Positions 24,599-34,361 of a DNA stretch of 64,000 nt are shown in pieces. The stretch lies in NCBI RefSeq assembly GCF_030816855.1, contig NZ_JAUSYK010000001.1, positions 3,410,001-3,474,000 of the forward strand. Reading direction: 5' to 3'. Each line of letters begins with the position of its first letter. Position 1 is the stretch's first letter. The notes below the pieces were generated by a model. It saw only the letters and a list, made by a program, of their open reading frames with translations, searched no databases and was not told the DNA's origin. The position numbers and the translations under genes were made by a program. The stretch comes from Arthrobacter sp. B3I4. GTDB taxonomy: Bacteria > Actinomycetota > Actinomycetes > Actinomycetales > Micrococcaceae.

Positions 24599-24640
24599 GT
24601 CACTCCTTAAAACAGGCCAAAAAGAACCGGCCAAAACAGA

Positions 24641-24676
24641 ACCGGTGGCCATGGTTCTTCCACCATAGCCACCGGT
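24641..24676 (-). terminator. Hairpin terminator after eno
   Basis: A 14-bp stem with one mismatch (24641-24654 with 24663-24676) is followed on the minus strand by tctgtttt, so it would stop transcription from eno before the ftsB-like gene. Confidence 0.75.
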
Positions 24677-24694
24677 TACTGGTTTATGCCGGTA

Positions 24695-25987
<1,293 letters not shown>

Positions 25988-26100
25988 TTAGGTGAAGCGG
26001 CTGGGGAATCTGACTGCTGGAAAGTTCGCGGTGGATCAAGCTGGAATCCGACGTCCTCGTCGCCCCTAGCCTAGTCGAGAGTGGGATAAATTACGGAAAG

Positions 26101-26859
26101 TTATCCGGGGGCCGGACGCCCGGACGCCGGGGACGGACTGCCGTTACCCGGACCGCCGGCATTGTTGTCCTGGAACCGGCGGTTGGCCGCCCGCAGGGCC
26201 CGTTCGGCATCCAGGCCGCCGCGGCGGGCGGCGACGACAATACCGAAGAGCAGCTCCCCGAGTTCGTCCTCGGTGGCTAGCTCGACGGCGGGCGGGAGTT
26301 TGTGCTCACTGGCCGGCTCAGCGTCGGCCTCAGCGGTGGGGCGGGCGGCGGGCGGCCCAGGCGGCGGGAGCAGTCCGGCACGGTCGGCGCGGTCCAGCAG
26401 CTTTTGCGCCCGGGCCAGTGCCGGCAGCGCGGCGGGCACCCCGTCGAAGGCATGGCCGCGTCCGGGCTTCTCGGCTTTCTTGACCGCGTCCCACGTGAGC
26501 TCGATCTCCTGCACCGTGGCCGGGAAGGATTGTTGCAGCGAGCCATCGGGCTGGAAGACGTGCGGGTTGCGCCGGATCATCTTGTCGCGCAGCCCGCGGG
26601 CGACGTCGTCGAACTCAAAGGCGCCGCGCTCCTCGGCGAGACGGGCGTGCAGCACAACCTGCAGCAGAACGTCCCCGAGTTCAGCCTTCAACTCGGTGTC
26701 GTCGCCGCCGGTTTCGATGGTTTCCGCCACCTCATAGGCCTCCTCGAGGAGGTACTCAACGAGGGATTCGTGGCTGAGCGCACCCATCCAGGGGCAGTGG
26801 ACGCGCAACTGGGCAATGACGTCCAGAAGCGCGTCCACGGCGTCGGAGTGCTTAGCCAA
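26101..26859 (-). CDS. mazG: MazG family nucleotide pyrophosphohydrolase
   Basis: MazG-type enzymes hydrolyse NTPs to NMP and pyrophosphate, cleaning damaged nucleotides or modulating alarmones. The 252-residue protein has the family motif CPW...SHESLVEYLLEEAYEVAE with the EExxE metal ligands, then ELGDVLLQ and the IRRNPHVF motif. The C-terminal half retains LGELLFGIVVAARRGGLDAE but is interrupted by a Pro/Ala-rich linker. The TTG start overlaps the ada stop by 8 bp, so the genes are coupled; no strong Shine-Dalgarno is seen. Pairing with adenosine deaminase fits nucleotide housekeeping. Confidence 0.9.
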   Translation of the reverse strand: MAKHSDAVDALLDVIAQLRVHCPWMGALSHESLVEYLLEEAYEVAETIETGGDDTELKAELGDVLLQVVLHARLAEERGAFEFDDVARGLRDKMIRRNPHVFQPDGSLQQSFPATVQEIELTWDAVKKAEKPGRGHAFDGVPAALPALARAQKLLDRADRAGLLPPPGPPAARPTAEADAEPASEHKLPPAVELATEDELGELLFGIVVAARRGGLDAERALRAANRRFQDNNAGGPGNGSPSPASGRPAPG

Positions 26860-28015
26860 GGTCGGCGTAGGCCTCGTTGATGTATTCGACCAGGGCTTCT
26901 TTTTCCTCCAGCGGCAGGAACGCGGCCTCGGCGGCGTTCAGGGTCAGCTCGAGCAGGTCATCGAGGTCGTAGTCGAAGGTCTCCACGAGCAGCTCGAACT
27001 CGTCGGTAAGGGTCACGCCGCTCATCAGCCGGTTGTCCGTATTGATGGTGACGTTGAAGCCCAGCTGGTAGAGCATGTCCACCGGGTGGCTTTCGATGCC
27101 CTCGCCGAAGCCCGCGATGGCGCCGGTCTGCAGGTTGGAGGACGGGCAGATCTCCAGGGCGATACCGCGGTCCCGCACCCAGCTGGCCAGTTCGCCCAGG
27201 GTCACCATGCCGATCCGGTCGTTGACTTCATCGCTGTCGACGTCGAGGGCCGCGTCGTCGTCCTCGTCGAATTCGACGGTGACGTCTTCGGCGATCCGCA
27301 CGCCGTGGCCCAGGCGCAGGGCCCGGCCGTCCACCAGGGCCGACTGGATGCTGTCCAGGCCTGCTGCCTCGCCGGCGTGGATGGTGGCCGGGAAGTTGTG
27401 CTGCGCAAGGTAGGTGAAGGCGTCCTTGAAACGGGACGGCAGGAAGCCGTCCTCGGCCCCGGCAATGTCAAAGCCGACGGCGCCCTGGTAGCGGTGGCGG
27501 ACGGCGAGCTCGGCGATCTCCTGGCCGCGGTCGGCGTGGCGCATGGCGGTAATGAGCTGGCCGACCTGGATCTCGCGGCCGGTCTCCGAGACGGCGTCGA
27601 CGCCGGCGTCCAGCCCGGCCTGGACGGCCTCCACGGCGTCATCCAGGGACAGGCCCTGCTGCAGGTGCTGTTCCGGTGCCCACCGCACCTCGCCGTAGAT
27701 CACGCCGTCGTCCGCCAGGTCCTCGACGAACTCCTTGGCGACGCGGAACAGGCCTTCTTTGGTCTGCATCACGGCGATGGTGTGGTCGAAAGTTTCGAGG
27801 TAGCGGACCAGGGAGCCGGAGTCGGCGGATTCGCGGAACCACTCCCCCAGTGCCACCGGGTCGGTGGAGGGCAGCGCGTGGCCGGCCTTCTCCGCCAGTT
27901 CAATGATGGTGGCCGGTCGGAGTCCGCCGTCCAGGTGGTCATGAAGGGAAACCTTGGGAAGGCCCTTCAGGTCAAATTCGAGGTCAGGGGCTGCGTCAGG
28001 CATAGTCTCAGTCAC
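26852..28015 (-). CDS. add: Adenosine deaminase
   Basis: The enzyme deaminates adenosine and deoxyadenosine to (deoxy)inosine. The 387-residue TIM-barrel protein has the Zn ligands HDH in KVSLHDHLDGG, the TIHAGEAAGL motif with the catalytic Glu, GHGVRI, CPSSNLQTGAI and the late Asp pair region INTDNRLMSG. GTG 28015 is preferred because TATGGT ends 6 nt before it; ATG 28003 is the alternative. mazG follows with an overlap. It stands near the nucleoside uptake and salvage unit but is separated from it by two DedA genes. Confidence 0.93.
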   Translation of the reverse strand: MTETMPDAAPDLEFDLKGLPKVSLHDHLDGGLRPATIIELAEKAGHALPSTDPVALGEWFRESADSGSLVRYLETFDHTIAVMQTKEGLFRVAKEFVEDLADDGVIYGEVRWAPEQHLQQGLSLDDAVEAVQAGLDAGVDAVSETGREIQVGQLITAMRHADRGQEIAELAVRHRYQGAVGFDIAGAEDGFLPSRFKDAFTYLAQHNFPATIHAGEAAGLDSIQSALVDGRALRLGHGVRIAEDVTVEFDEDDDAALDVDSDEVNDRIGMVTLGELASWVRDRGIALEICPSSNLQTGAIAGFGEGIESHPVDMLYQLGFNVTINTDNRLMSGVTLTDEFELLVETFDYDLDDLLELTLNAAEAAFLPLEEKEALVEYINEAYADLG

Positions 28016-28021
28016 GTTCCA

Positions 28022-28027
28022 ACCATA
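28022..28027 (-). promoter_or_regulatory. -10 hexamer of a leaderless promoter (adenosine deaminase gene)
   Basis: TATGGT ends 6 nt before GTG 28015. Confidence 0.45.
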
Positions 28028-28047
28028 GGGTCGGACGGCGTCATGCG

Positions 28048-28767
28048 CTACTTGCGGGAAACGTGCGGGGTGCCGGCCGGGGGCGGGGCCGACGGGGTGG
28101 CCGACGGCGTGGACGCGGAACCGGCCGGACCGCTGCCGTGCGCGGACGGCGCGTCGTCGTGCCGGCCGAGGCGCTTGTGCCACCAGCGCAGCGCGTGGTC
28201 TACGCCGACGCCGAGGATGATCGCGAAGACGACGGCGATTCCGGCGCTCAGCAGCGGATTGTGATGCAGCCAGGGGAAGGAGCTGGCCAGCAGTCCGATG
28301 CCGAGCGAGTAGGCCACCCAGGTGACGCAGGCGAAGGCGTCGAGGAGGAAGAACCGGCGGTGCGGGAAGCCCGTTGTACCGGCGACATAGTTGACGGCGA
28401 CCCGGCCCCAGGGAATGTAGCGGGCGGTGAAAATGAGCACGGCGCCGCGCTTTTCAAGTTCGTACCGGGCCCAGCCGAAGACTCTCTGAACTTTGGGTTT
28501 GCGCATCCAGCGGAAGCGCTCGAGGCCGATTTTGCTGCCCAGCAGGTAGGCCATGTTGTCACCGGCGATGGCGCCGATCAGGGCGGTCAGGCCGAGGATC
28601 CACAGGTTGGGTAGCCCGCTCTGCCGGGAGAACGCGGCGAGGGCCACAATCAAGGTCTCGCTGGGAACGATCATGGCGAAGCCGTCGACAAAGAAGAACA
28701 CCAGCAAAAGGGGGTAAATCCACCACTGGCCGGCGGCATGGAGCACGGCCTCACTAATGAACTCCAC
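28048..28767 (-). CDS. DedA family membrane protein (first of two)
   Basis: The 239-residue protein has the DedA/VTT domain: a re-entrant region with MIVPSETLIVAL, GAIAGDNMAYLLG, and the conserved Arg motif ARYIPWGRVAVNYVAGTTGF. DedA proteins move or flip polyprenyl-phosphate or phospholipid carriers across the membrane and affect envelope homeostasis. The C-terminal 40 residues are a Ser/Pro/Ala-rich tail. A paralogue lies 218 bp upstream on the same strand, which suggests a tandem duplication. Confidence 0.9.
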   Translation of the reverse strand: MEFISEAVLHAAGQWWIYPLLLVFFFVDGFAMIVPSETLIVALAAFSRQSGLPNLWILGLTALIGAIAGDNMAYLLGSKIGLERFRWMRKPKVQRVFGWARYELEKRGAVLIFTARYIPWGRVAVNYVAGTTGFPHRRFFLLDAFACVTWVAYSLGIGLLASSFPWLHHNPLLSAGIAVVFAIILGVGVDHALRWWHKRLGRHDDAPSAHGSGPAGSASTPSATPSAPPPAGTPHVSRK

Positions 28768-28985
28768 GCGGGCTGTGCTCCTAGAAAACGAAAGGGTCGG
28801 GACGTACCCGGAACGGACTGGGCTGGAACGGAGTGGTTACGGCACCGACGTGACGTGAATCGCACCTAAGTGTCCCACGGGCGGCGCTGCCTGCGCTACG
28901 CGCCGAACACTATTATTGCGGCGTTGCCCGAACGTTCCCTGAGACGGGCACCGGCACGGGCCGGGCTCCGGAGTCCGCACAGCGT

Positions 28986-29636
28986 TTAGCCCTCCGCGGG
29001 CGGGACGGACCGGTCCTCGCCGTCGGGCACGAGTTCGCCCGGCGCCCGGCCGCGGACCCGGTTGAGGACGACGTCGACGGCGATGCCGAGGACAACCGCA
29101 CAGACGATCGCGATGGTGGCGCCCAGCAGGTGGTTGTCTTCGAACCATTGCCCGAAGAACAGCCCGATGGCAACCGAATACGAGGACCACAGCAGGGCCG
29201 AGAGTACTGTCAGCCCGACAAAGTGGGAGTGGCGGTAGCCGGTGGCGCCGGCAGTCAGGTTGACCGCTACCCGGCCGATCGGGACGAACCTGGCCACCAT
29301 GATCAACGAGGCGGGCCGTCTGCGAAGTTCCCGGCCGGCCCAGCGGAAGGCCCGCTGCGCCCGAGGCCGCCGCATCCAGGCCCAGCGTCCGGTTCCGGTG
29401 GACCGTCCGATCAGGTAGGCGATGTTGTCGCCGCAAAACGCACCGGCAGCCGCTACGGCCACCAGCAGGACCGGATTCGGCACGTCGGCGGTGGCGGCGA
29501 CAGCGGCCAGGCCTACCACCACCGATTCGCTGGGCACCGGCGGAAAGAAGCCGTCGATCACGCAGCAGGCGAACACCAGAAGCAGGACCCACGGCTGGCC
29601 TGCGGCTGCCAGGATGAAGTCGTTGATTGCCTGCAC
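28986..29636 (-). CDS. DedA family membrane protein (second of two)
   Basis: The 216-residue protein carries the same signature as its neighbour: FPPVPSESVVVGL, GAFCGDNIAYLIG and ARFVPIGRVAVNLTAGATGY. It clearly aligns with the adjacent DedA protein but differs widely at the sequence level, so any duplication is old. GTG 29636 follows AGGAAA. The likely role is in lipid carrier recycling across the membrane; the individual substrate is unknown. Confidence 0.9.
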   Translation of the reverse strand: MQAINDFILAAAGQPWVLLLVFACCVIDGFFPPVPSESVVVGLAAVAATADVPNPVLLVAVAAAGAFCGDNIAYLIGRSTGTGRWAWMRRPRAQRAFRWAGRELRRRPASLIMVARFVPIGRVAVNLTAGATGYRHSHFVGLTVLSALLWSSYSVAIGLFFGQWFEDNHLLGATIAIVCAVVLGIAVDVVLNRVRGRAPGELVPDGEDRSVPPAEG

Positions 29637-29709
29637 GGTTTCCTAACGCACGGCGGGGCCCGGTTTCTCCCGGAATCGGTCGTGCCAGTGTACTGCGGCG
29701 TCGGTTGGG

Positions 29710-29774
29710 CGGTTGCCCTATCACTCGGAGCTGCCAAGCCGGGCTTTTGAGGACTCCAAATGATAGGGCAACCG
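29710..29774. repeat. Long-loop inverted repeat downstream of deoA
   Basis: A perfect 14-bp inverted repeat (29710-29723 with 29761-29774) encloses 37 nt that can pair further (GGAG/CTCC and AAGCC/GGCTT). It could be a terminator or a mobile-repeat remnant; the interior contains a TTTTGAGGA core reminiscent of the other repeats in this window. Confidence 0.6.
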
Positions 29775-29819
29775 TCGGCCGCCGGCCGGGCGGCGCTGAG
29801 CCCGGTTCGGTCCGCCGGC

Positions 29820-31142
29820 CTACGCGATGCGGTCGATGATGAGCTGCTGCGCCGGGCGGGAGCCCTCGGGGGCGATCACGGCCGCGTGCTCGAGGGCTTC
29901 CTTGGCACGCTCGAACTTTTCCGGGGTGTCCGTCAGGAGGGTCATCAGCGGCTCCCCGGCGCGGACCGTCGCGCCGGGTTTGGCGTGCATCCGCACTCCG
30001 GCACCGGCTTGGACCTGGTCCTCCTTGCGGGCCCGTCCGGCACCGAGGCGCCACGCCGCGACGCCAACGGCCATCGCGTCGAGTTCCACCAGCACGCCGT
30101 CCGCCGGCGCGTAAATGGTTTCCGATTCCCTGGCCACGGGCAGTGCGGCGCGCGGGTCCCCGCCCTGAGCCTCGATCATCCGGTTCCACACGTCCATGGC
30201 ACGGCCGTCCTTGAGCGCAGCGCGCGGATCGGCGTCGTGCACGCCGGCGCAGGCAAGCATTTCCTCGGCCAGCCGGACCGTCAGTTCGACGACGTCTTCC
30301 GGACCGCCGCCGGCAAGCACCTCCACGGACTCCTCCACCTCGATCGCGTTTCCGGCGGTGAGGCCAAGCGGTGTGTTCATGTTGGTCAGCAGCGCGACTG
30401 TGTTAACTCCGGCGTCCTTGCCCAGGGCCACCATGGTCTCGGCCAACTCGCGGGCGCGCGCCTCGTCCTTCATGAACGCTCCGCTGCCCACCTTGACGTC
30501 CAGCACCAGCGAGCCGGTGCCTTCGGCGATCTTCTTGCTCATGATCGAGGAGGCGATCAGCGGAATGGCCTCCACGGTGCCGGTGACGTCGCGCAGGGCG
30601 TACAGCTTCTTGTCGGCCGGGGCCAGGCCGGCGCCGGCAGCGCAGATGACCGCACCGATGTCCTGCAGCTGGGCCAGCATCGCCTCGTTGGTCAGGTCCG
30701 CGCGCCAGCCCGGAATGGATTCGAGCTTGTCCAGGGTTCCACCGGTGTGGCCCAGGCCGCGGCCGGACAGCTGGGGCACCGCGACGCCGAACACGGCCAC
30801 CAGCGGGGCCAGCGGCAAGGTGATCTTGTCCCCCACACCACCGGTAGAGTGCTTGTCCGAGGTGGCTTTCACGCCGCCGTCGGGCCGGCGCAGGCTGGAG
30901 AAGTCCATCCGCTCGCCCGAGGCGATCATCGCCGAGGTCCACCGGGAAATCTCGGCCCGGTCCATGCCGTTGAGCAAAATGGCCATGTTGAGGGCCGCCA
31001 TTTGTTCGTCCGCGATGGCGCCACGGGTGTAGGCATCGATCGTCCAGTCGATCTGGGCGGCGCTGAGCACGCCCTTGTCGCGTTTGACGCGGATGATGTC
31101 GACGGCGTCGAATGCTTCAGTGCTGCTGTTGGTCTGGGTCAC
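29820..31142 (-). CDS. deoA: Thymidine/pyrimidine-nucleoside phosphorylase
   Basis: The enzyme splits thymidine or related pyrimidine nucleosides with phosphate to base and (deoxy)ribose-1-phosphate. The 440-residue protein has the glycosyltransferase family 3 N-terminal helical domain, the phosphate-binding DKHSTGGVGDKITLPLAPLV, the SGRGLGHTGGTLDKLE motif and VGSGAFMKDEARARELAE, plus a PYNP C-terminal domain. The GTG start overlaps the cdd stop by 3 bp (GTGA). It is the last gene of the BMP-NupOPQ-cdd-deoA unit, so imported cytidine can be deaminated and then phosphorolysed. Confidence 0.95.
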   Translation of the reverse strand: MTQTNSSTEAFDAVDIIRVKRDKGVLSAAQIDWTIDAYTRGAIADEQMAALNMAILLNGMDRAEISRWTSAMIASGERMDFSSLRRPDGGVKATSDKHSTGGVGDKITLPLAPLVAVFGVAVPQLSGRGLGHTGGTLDKLESIPGWRADLTNEAMLAQLQDIGAVICAAGAGLAPADKKLYALRDVTGTVEAIPLIASSIMSKKIAEGTGSLVLDVKVGSGAFMKDEARARELAETMVALGKDAGVNTVALLTNMNTPLGLTAGNAIEVEESVEVLAGGGPEDVVELTVRLAEEMLACAGVHDADPRAALKDGRAMDVWNRMIEAQGGDPRAALPVARESETIYAPADGVLVELDAMAVGVAAWRLGAGRARKEDQVQAGAGVRMHAKPGATVRAGEPLMTLLTDTPEKFERAKEALEHAAVIAPEGSRPAQQLIIDRIA

Positions 31143-31594
31143 CGGGTTTCCTCCAGGTGTTGGGGGCCAAATGCGTCGGGAAGCACCTGGTCCATCGTCT
31201 TAATGCCCTGCGTGGTCATGAGCTCCATGTCCGGGGCGCGGAATTCGTACAGCAGCTGCCGGCAGCGCCCGCACGGCATCAGCACGGCGCCGCCGGCGTC
31301 CACGCAGAAGAAGGCGCGCAGCAGGCCGCCGCCGGTCATGTGCAGGTTGCCGACCAGCGCGCATTCGGCGCAGAGCGTGAGGCCGTAGCTGGCGTTCTCC
31401 ACGTTGCAGCCGCTGACGATCCGGCCGTCCGCGGTGAGGGCCGCTGCCCCCACCGGGAACTTCGAATACGGCACGTAGGCGTGCTGCATCGCGGCGACGG
31501 CCGCGGCCTCGAGGGCTGCCCAGTCGACGCCGGAGCCGGCGCCGTCGCCCGCTTTGGTTGCTTCTTGGCTTTGGTTCTCTTCGGTGGCAGCCAC
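31139..31594 (-). CDS. cdd: Cytidine deaminase
   Basis: The enzyme deaminates cytidine and deoxycytidine to uridine forms. The 151-residue protein has the zinc motifs: NVENASYGLTLCAE (catalytic Glu and first Cys) and PCGRCRQLL with the Cys pair. About 22 extra N-terminal residues precede the family start at WAALEAAAVAAM. GTG 31594 was chosen because it lies 2 nt after the permease stop and gives the family length; upstream frame is a shadow of the permease gene. Confidence 0.95.
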   Translation of the reverse strand: MAATEENQSQEATKAGDGAGSGVDWAALEAAAVAAMQHAYVPYSKFPVGAAALTADGRIVSGCNVENASYGLTLCAECALVGNLHMTGGGLLRAFFCVDAGGAVLMPCGRCRQLLYEFRAPDMELMTTQGIKTMDQVLPDAFGPQHLEETR

Positions 31595-31596
31595 GG

Positions 31597-32934
31597 TCAG
31601 CCCTTCACATACGGGATGCCGCTGGCCGCCGGCGGCCGGGAACGTCCGACGAGGCCGGCGACGGCCAGCACCGTCACGAGGTAGGGAAGCATGGCCATGA
31701 ACTGGCTCGGGACCGGGGTGCCGATGATCGTGACGATGCTCTGCAGGTTGTCCGCGAACCCGAACAGCAGCGCGGCGAAGAACGCACCGATCGGGTTCCA
31801 CCGGCCAAAGATCAGGGCCGCCAGGGCGATGAAGCCGCGCCCGCCGGAGATTTCCTTGGTGAAGCTGTCGATCGCGACCAGGGTGAAGAACGAACCGCCG
31901 ATGCCGGCGATGGCGCCGCCCAGGGTGACGTTCCAGAAACGGGTGGCGTTGACCTTGATGCCCATGGTGTCCGCGGCCTGCGGGTGTTCCCCGACGGCAC
32001 GGACGCGCAGGCCCCACTTGGTCTTGAACAGCCCCACCCAGACCACGATCACGGCAATGTACATGAGGTAGCCGATCAGGGACTGTTTAAACAGGATCGG
32101 ACCGATCAGCGGTATGTCGCCCAGGATCGGGATGGTGATCGGGTCCAGGTGTTCGGGCGCGTTGAACTTCGCCTTGTCCGCCTGCATGACGGTGCTGAAC
32201 AGGAAGCCGGTGACGCCGGAGACCAGCACGTTGAGCACGACCCCGACGATGATCTGGTTGACCACGTACTTGATGCTGAACAGCGCCAGGACCATGGAGA
32301 CGAGCGCTCCGGCGGCGGCCGCCGCCAGCAGTCCGAGGAAGGGGTTATGCGTCAGGGTCGCGATGATCGCGGCGGTGAAGGCGCCGCCGAGGAGCTGGCC
32401 TTCGATCGCGATGTTCACGACGCCGACGCGCTCACAGAGCACGCCCGAGAGGGAGCCAAACACGAGCGGCACGGCGAGGGTCACCGAGCCGGCGATCAGG
32501 CCGGCCAGCGAAATGCTGGTGGTGCGGGCGCCGCCGACGACCCAGATCAGGAACGCCGCAACAAACAAGACGATGAAGACGATCGGCACCCAGCCCGGGA
32601 CCCTCGTGCTTCGCGTTTTGAGCCAGACGGCGTAACCGGCCAGGGCCAGCATCAGCACGGAGAGAACGACGCCGCCCAGGAAGGCCGGAACCTCCAGGGC
32701 CGGCAGCTGGAAGAAGTCGGTGCCGGTGGAGATGCCGAACTTCGCGGTCTGGTGCGGGCCCATCAGTCCGAAGAAGATAAACGCGACGACGGCGAGGACG
32801 GCCAGGGTGACGGGCACCTTCCAGGTAACCGGCTTCGCGGTGACCGCCGGTGTGTGGGTACCTGCCGCGGCAGTTGCGCCTTGCCGGGGAGCAGGCTGCT
32901 TACCCGGCTGGGGCGAGGTTGCTGTTGTGCTCAT
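31597..32934 (-). CDS. Nucleoside ABC transporter permease (NupQ/YufQ-like)
   Basis: The 445-residue membrane protein belongs to the BPD_transp_2 family; the segments VLCERVGVVNIAIEGQLLGG, AVGEHPQAADTMGI and FGRWNPIGAFFAALLFGFADNLQ match nucleoside permeases of the NupPQ type. An N-terminal extension of about 35 Ala/Pro/Thr-rich residues precedes the first helix. ATG 32934 overlaps the upstream permease stop by 4 bp. Together with its partner it forms the channel fed by the BMP-family binding protein encoded at 36140-37249. Confidence 0.9.
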   Translation of the reverse strand: MSTTATSPQPGKQPAPRQGATAAAGTHTPAVTAKPVTWKVPVTLAVLAVVAFIFFGLMGPHQTAKFGISTGTDFFQLPALEVPAFLGGVVLSVLMLALAGYAVWLKTRSTRVPGWVPIVFIVLFVAAFLIWVVGGARTTSISLAGLIAGSVTLAVPLVFGSLSGVLCERVGVVNIAIEGQLLGGAFTAAIIATLTHNPFLGLLAAAAAGALVSMVLALFSIKYVVNQIIVGVVLNVLVSGVTGFLFSTVMQADKAKFNAPEHLDPITIPILGDIPLIGPILFKQSLIGYLMYIAVIVVWVGLFKTKWGLRVRAVGEHPQAADTMGIKVNATRFWNVTLGGAIAGIGGSFFTLVAIDSFTKEISGGRGFIALAALIFGRWNPIGAFFAALLFGFADNLQSIVTIIGTPVPSQFMAMLPYLVTVLAVAGLVGRSRPPAASGIPYVKG

Positions 32935-34361
32935 GCTGCTACTCCGGTGGTTGCTGCCTTCGAGGACGGGGTGGCCTTGGCGGCCTTCTTCTTGCGCGGG
33001 TTCAGGCCGAACACCGCCCGCACCAGCGGAGGGGCGGCGATGAAGAGCACGATCAGCGACTGGACCACCAGCACGATGTCGATCGGGGTTCCGGTCTGGA
33101 TCTGCATCTGGACGGCGCCGGCGCGGAAGGCGCCGAACAGCAGACCCGCGGCGAAGGTGCCCCACGGCGTCGAGCGTCCCAGCAGTGCCACCGTGATGGC
33201 GTCGAAGCCGTAGGTGGCGGCGACGCCGTCGGTGAGGACCTTTTCGGTGCCGGCCACCTGCGCGACGCCGGACATGCCGGCCAGTGCGCCCGCGATGGCC
33301 ATCACCAGGACGGTGGCGCGCCGGACGTCGATGCCGGCGGTGAGGGCGGCCTGCGGGTTGGCGCCGACCGCGCGGAACTCGAAGCCGATGGTCGAGCGGT
33401 TCAGCACCCACCAGACGAACACGGTCGCGGCGATGGCCAGCAGGAAGCCCAGGTGCAGCCGGTACTGGGTGCCGAGGATCTGCGGGTAAACGGCGCTGGG
33501 ATCCAGGATCGGCGAAATCGGGTTCGTCTCTCCCGGCCGCTGGAACGCGGGGGTGTTGAGCAGGTAGCGCAGGAAGTACAGCGCGATGTAGTTGAACATG
33601 ATGGTCAGGATCACCTCGTGGGCGCCGGTGCGGGCCTTGAGGAACCCGACCAGGCCGGCCCAGAGGGCGCCGCCGACGATGCCGGCGACCAGGACCAGCA
33701 GCAGGTGCAGGCCCATCGGCAGGTGCAGGGCGAAGCCGACCCAGGACGCGAGGATGCCGGCGATGATGATCTGGCCCTGCGCGCCGATGTTGAACAGCCC
33801 TGCCCGGAAGGCCAGCGCGACGCCGAGGCCGGCGGTGATCAGCGGGGTGGCGATCGTGAGGGTTTCCATCAACGGGGCGAACTGGCCAGCCACGCCGCTG
33901 CCGCGCGGGTTGAACACCGAGCCCTGGAACAGCGCTACATAGGAGCGGGTGGCGGCCGACCAGACGGCGGAGAAGAAATCGCTGGGCCGGGCAAACAGGT
34001 AGCCCGCGGATGCGCTGACAGCCTTGTCGGTACTGGCGATCAGCAGGCCGCCCAGGATCAGCGCGAGCAGCACGGCCAGCACCGACACCATGCCGCTGCC
34101 GGTGAAGATCTTGCGCAGCAGCGAGTCAGGCCCGCCGGGCACCGTGCCGCTCTGGGCCGAGACCGGAACGGCAGAAGGGCGCAGCGCGCCGCCGGCGGTA
34201 TCCAGCGAGGTGGCGGTCGCCGCGTCAACCTCCGGAGTATCCCTGTCCGCCGCGGCCTGCCCGGGGGTCTGCCCGGGGGTCTGCTCGGTGACGTCCCGCT
34301 CGGTCCCGGGCGCGTCCGGCGCCGAGTCGGCCGCGTGGCGGGGCTGGTTGGTTTCAGTCAT
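32931..34361 (-). CDS. Nucleoside ABC transporter permease (NupP/YufP-like)
   Basis: The 476-residue protein has a roughly 85-residue acidic/polar N-terminus and then about ten helices of the BPD_transp_2 family (FRAGLFNIGAQGQIIIAGI, GAHEVILTIMFNYIAL, FRAVGANPQAALTAGI). This is the NupP half of a purine/pyrimidine nucleoside importer. It overlaps the ATP-binding gene by 8 bp and the second permease by 4 bp. The long N-terminus is common in Micrococcaceae homologues as I remember them but is not otherwise explained. Confidence 0.9.
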   Translation of the reverse strand: MTETNQPRHAADSAPDAPGTERDVTEQTPGQTPGQAAADRDTPEVDAATATSLDTAGGALRPSAVPVSAQSGTVPGGPDSLLRKIFTGSGMVSVLAVLLALILGGLLIASTDKAVSASAGYLFARPSDFFSAVWSAATRSYVALFQGSVFNPRGSGVAGQFAPLMETLTIATPLITAGLGVALAFRAGLFNIGAQGQIIIAGILASWVGFALHLPMGLHLLLVLVAGIVGGALWAGLVGFLKARTGAHEVILTIMFNYIALYFLRYLLNTPAFQRPGETNPISPILDPSAVYPQILGTQYRLHLGFLLAIAATVFVWWVLNRSTIGFEFRAVGANPQAALTAGIDVRRATVLVMAIAGALAGMSGVAQVAGTEKVLTDGVAATYGFDAITVALLGRSTPWGTFAAGLLFGAFRAGAVQMQIQTGTPIDIVLVVQSLIVLFIAAPPLVRAVFGLNPRKKKAAKATPSSKAATTGVAA

